Below are positions 42,000 to 42,416 of a stretch of DNA of 42,416 nucleotides, piece by piece; the stretch's first letter is position 1, and each line of letters begins with the position of its first letter. The DNA lies in assembly GCA_900319695.1 (NCBI GenBank), contig ONPN01000027.1:2896-45311 (forward strand), given 5' to 3'. Both the position numbers and the translations under genes were made by a program. The DNA is from an uncultured Eubacteriales bacterium. Lineage in GTDB: Bacteria; Bacillota; Clostridia; Oscillospirales; Oscillospiraceae. The notes beneath the pieces were generated by a model. The model did no database searches. It saw nothing but the letters and a program-made list of their open reading frames with translations, and was not told where the DNA came from.

Positions 42000-42301
42000 G
42001 TATTCTGTCTCCCGCGTTTATACTAATCTCTAATAGAATCCTTTTTTTATGAAAATCGGTATCATTCCCACTCGCAAAATGAAACTTAATTCTAAACGCT
42101 TTTGTTTGGGGGATTTGATACCATTTGATTTTTCCTGATACCTATTATCCTTATCCTATGGGCTTGCCGAACTTTTGCTATCATTTGGCTATCAAGGAAA
42201 TGGCTATCAACGGTAAAATTAGATTGGTTTCTCTGGTGGTTTACAACTACATTTTACCACGAAAGACAGGGAAATGCAATAACCTTCCTCGCTGTGGTGT
42301 A
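42000..42301. other. AT-rich gene-free stretch with short TATCA repeats
   Basis: Clearly lower GC than the rest of the window and no open frame of note. GGTATCA (42058) is opposed by TGATACC near 42119 and 42139. GCTATCA occurs three times between about 42178 and 42211. AATCGGTATCA is also present at 16976. These spaced short repeats resemble the arm sites at ends of integrating elements, but no core site can be fixed. Confidence 0.4.
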
Positions 42302-42416
42302 TCAAGTGATCTTACTGAACATATGGCGCACCTTGTCCAGGCGGCTGTTTGGACGGCGGGGCTGGATGACCGGCTGACCGACAGCGGCCTGATATCCTTT
42401 CAGCTCTGTAAGGCAT
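42302..42416 (-). CDS. 3' end of an unidentified gene
   Basis: The last 37 codons of an open frame entering from the right edge, ending in [20 protein letters not shown] and a TGA. The residue pattern looks coding (basic, no stops, normal codon use), in contrast to the AT-rich stretch that follows it. The tail alone is too short for a family assignment; a mobile-element protein is possible given the adjacent DNA. Confidence 0.45.
   Translation of the reverse strand, partial: CLTELKGYQAAVGQPVIQPRRPNSRLDKVRHMFSKIT

Overview
The window is a high-GC Clostridia chromosome segment, most like a gut Oscillospiraceae. The evidence is Gram-positive Shine-Dalgarno sites, sigma-A type promoters, a VTC/DUF4956/beta-helix cluster, VanZ and S11 carboxypeptidase genes, and many large c-di-GMP signalling proteins. 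Genus and species cannot be assigned from the sequence alone. No rRNA, tRNA, CRISPR array or complete insertion sequence was seen.

Layout. 1-2023 (minus): a redox membrane operon, with a four-helix protein ending in a CXXC tail followed by a polyferredoxin-thioredoxin fusion that runs off the left edge. 2277-4004 (minus): a secreted protein with two zinc-ribbon-like motifs and a tandem-repeat tail. 4300-7517 (plus): a cell-envelope run of a membrane-anchored unknown, a D,D-carboxypeptidase with stalk domain, and VanZ fused to a VOC-like domain. 7691-16838 (minus): a five-gene phosphorelay operon. It has a hybrid histidine kinase with two receivers, an orphan solute-binding lipoprotein, a 1461-residue amino-acid-permease/GGDEF/REC/GGDEF/EAL fusion, an HPt protein, and a receiver truncated by a repeat. 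17209-18243 (minus): a secreted TlpA-like protein. 18531-19466 (plus): a PAP2 phosphatase. 19603-32556 (minus): five consecutive c-di-GMP genes, mostly with periplasmic amino-acid-binding-like sensors. 33131-35656 (minus): two flavodoxins, a broken carboxymuconolactone decarboxylase gene and an HD-GYP protein. 35899-38775 (plus): VTC polyphosphate polymerase-like, DUF4956 and secreted beta-helix proteins. 38835-40783 (minus): an OmpR-type two-component pair. 41015-41914 (plus): a second PAP2 phosphatase. 42000-42416: AT-rich DNA and the 3' end of an unidentified gene, possibly a mobile-element edge.

Taken together, much of the window is a c-di-GMP decision centre: seven proteins carry GGDEF, EAL or HD-GYP domains. 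Judging by motif integrity, the GGDEF domains of the dCache protein, of the 1016-residue two-TM protein and of the first domain in the permease fusion look active. EAL domains look intact in four proteins and degenerate in one. Extracellular solute-binding modules are the commonest sensor, so the likely inputs are amino acids or other small solutes.

Two repeat families stand out. One is a 96-bp multi-hairpin element in two copies, whose only differences are one compensatory base-pair change and one loop change. The other is a short imperfect palindrome in three intergenic copies. One 96-bp copy supplies the last 23 codons and the stop of the truncated receiver gene.
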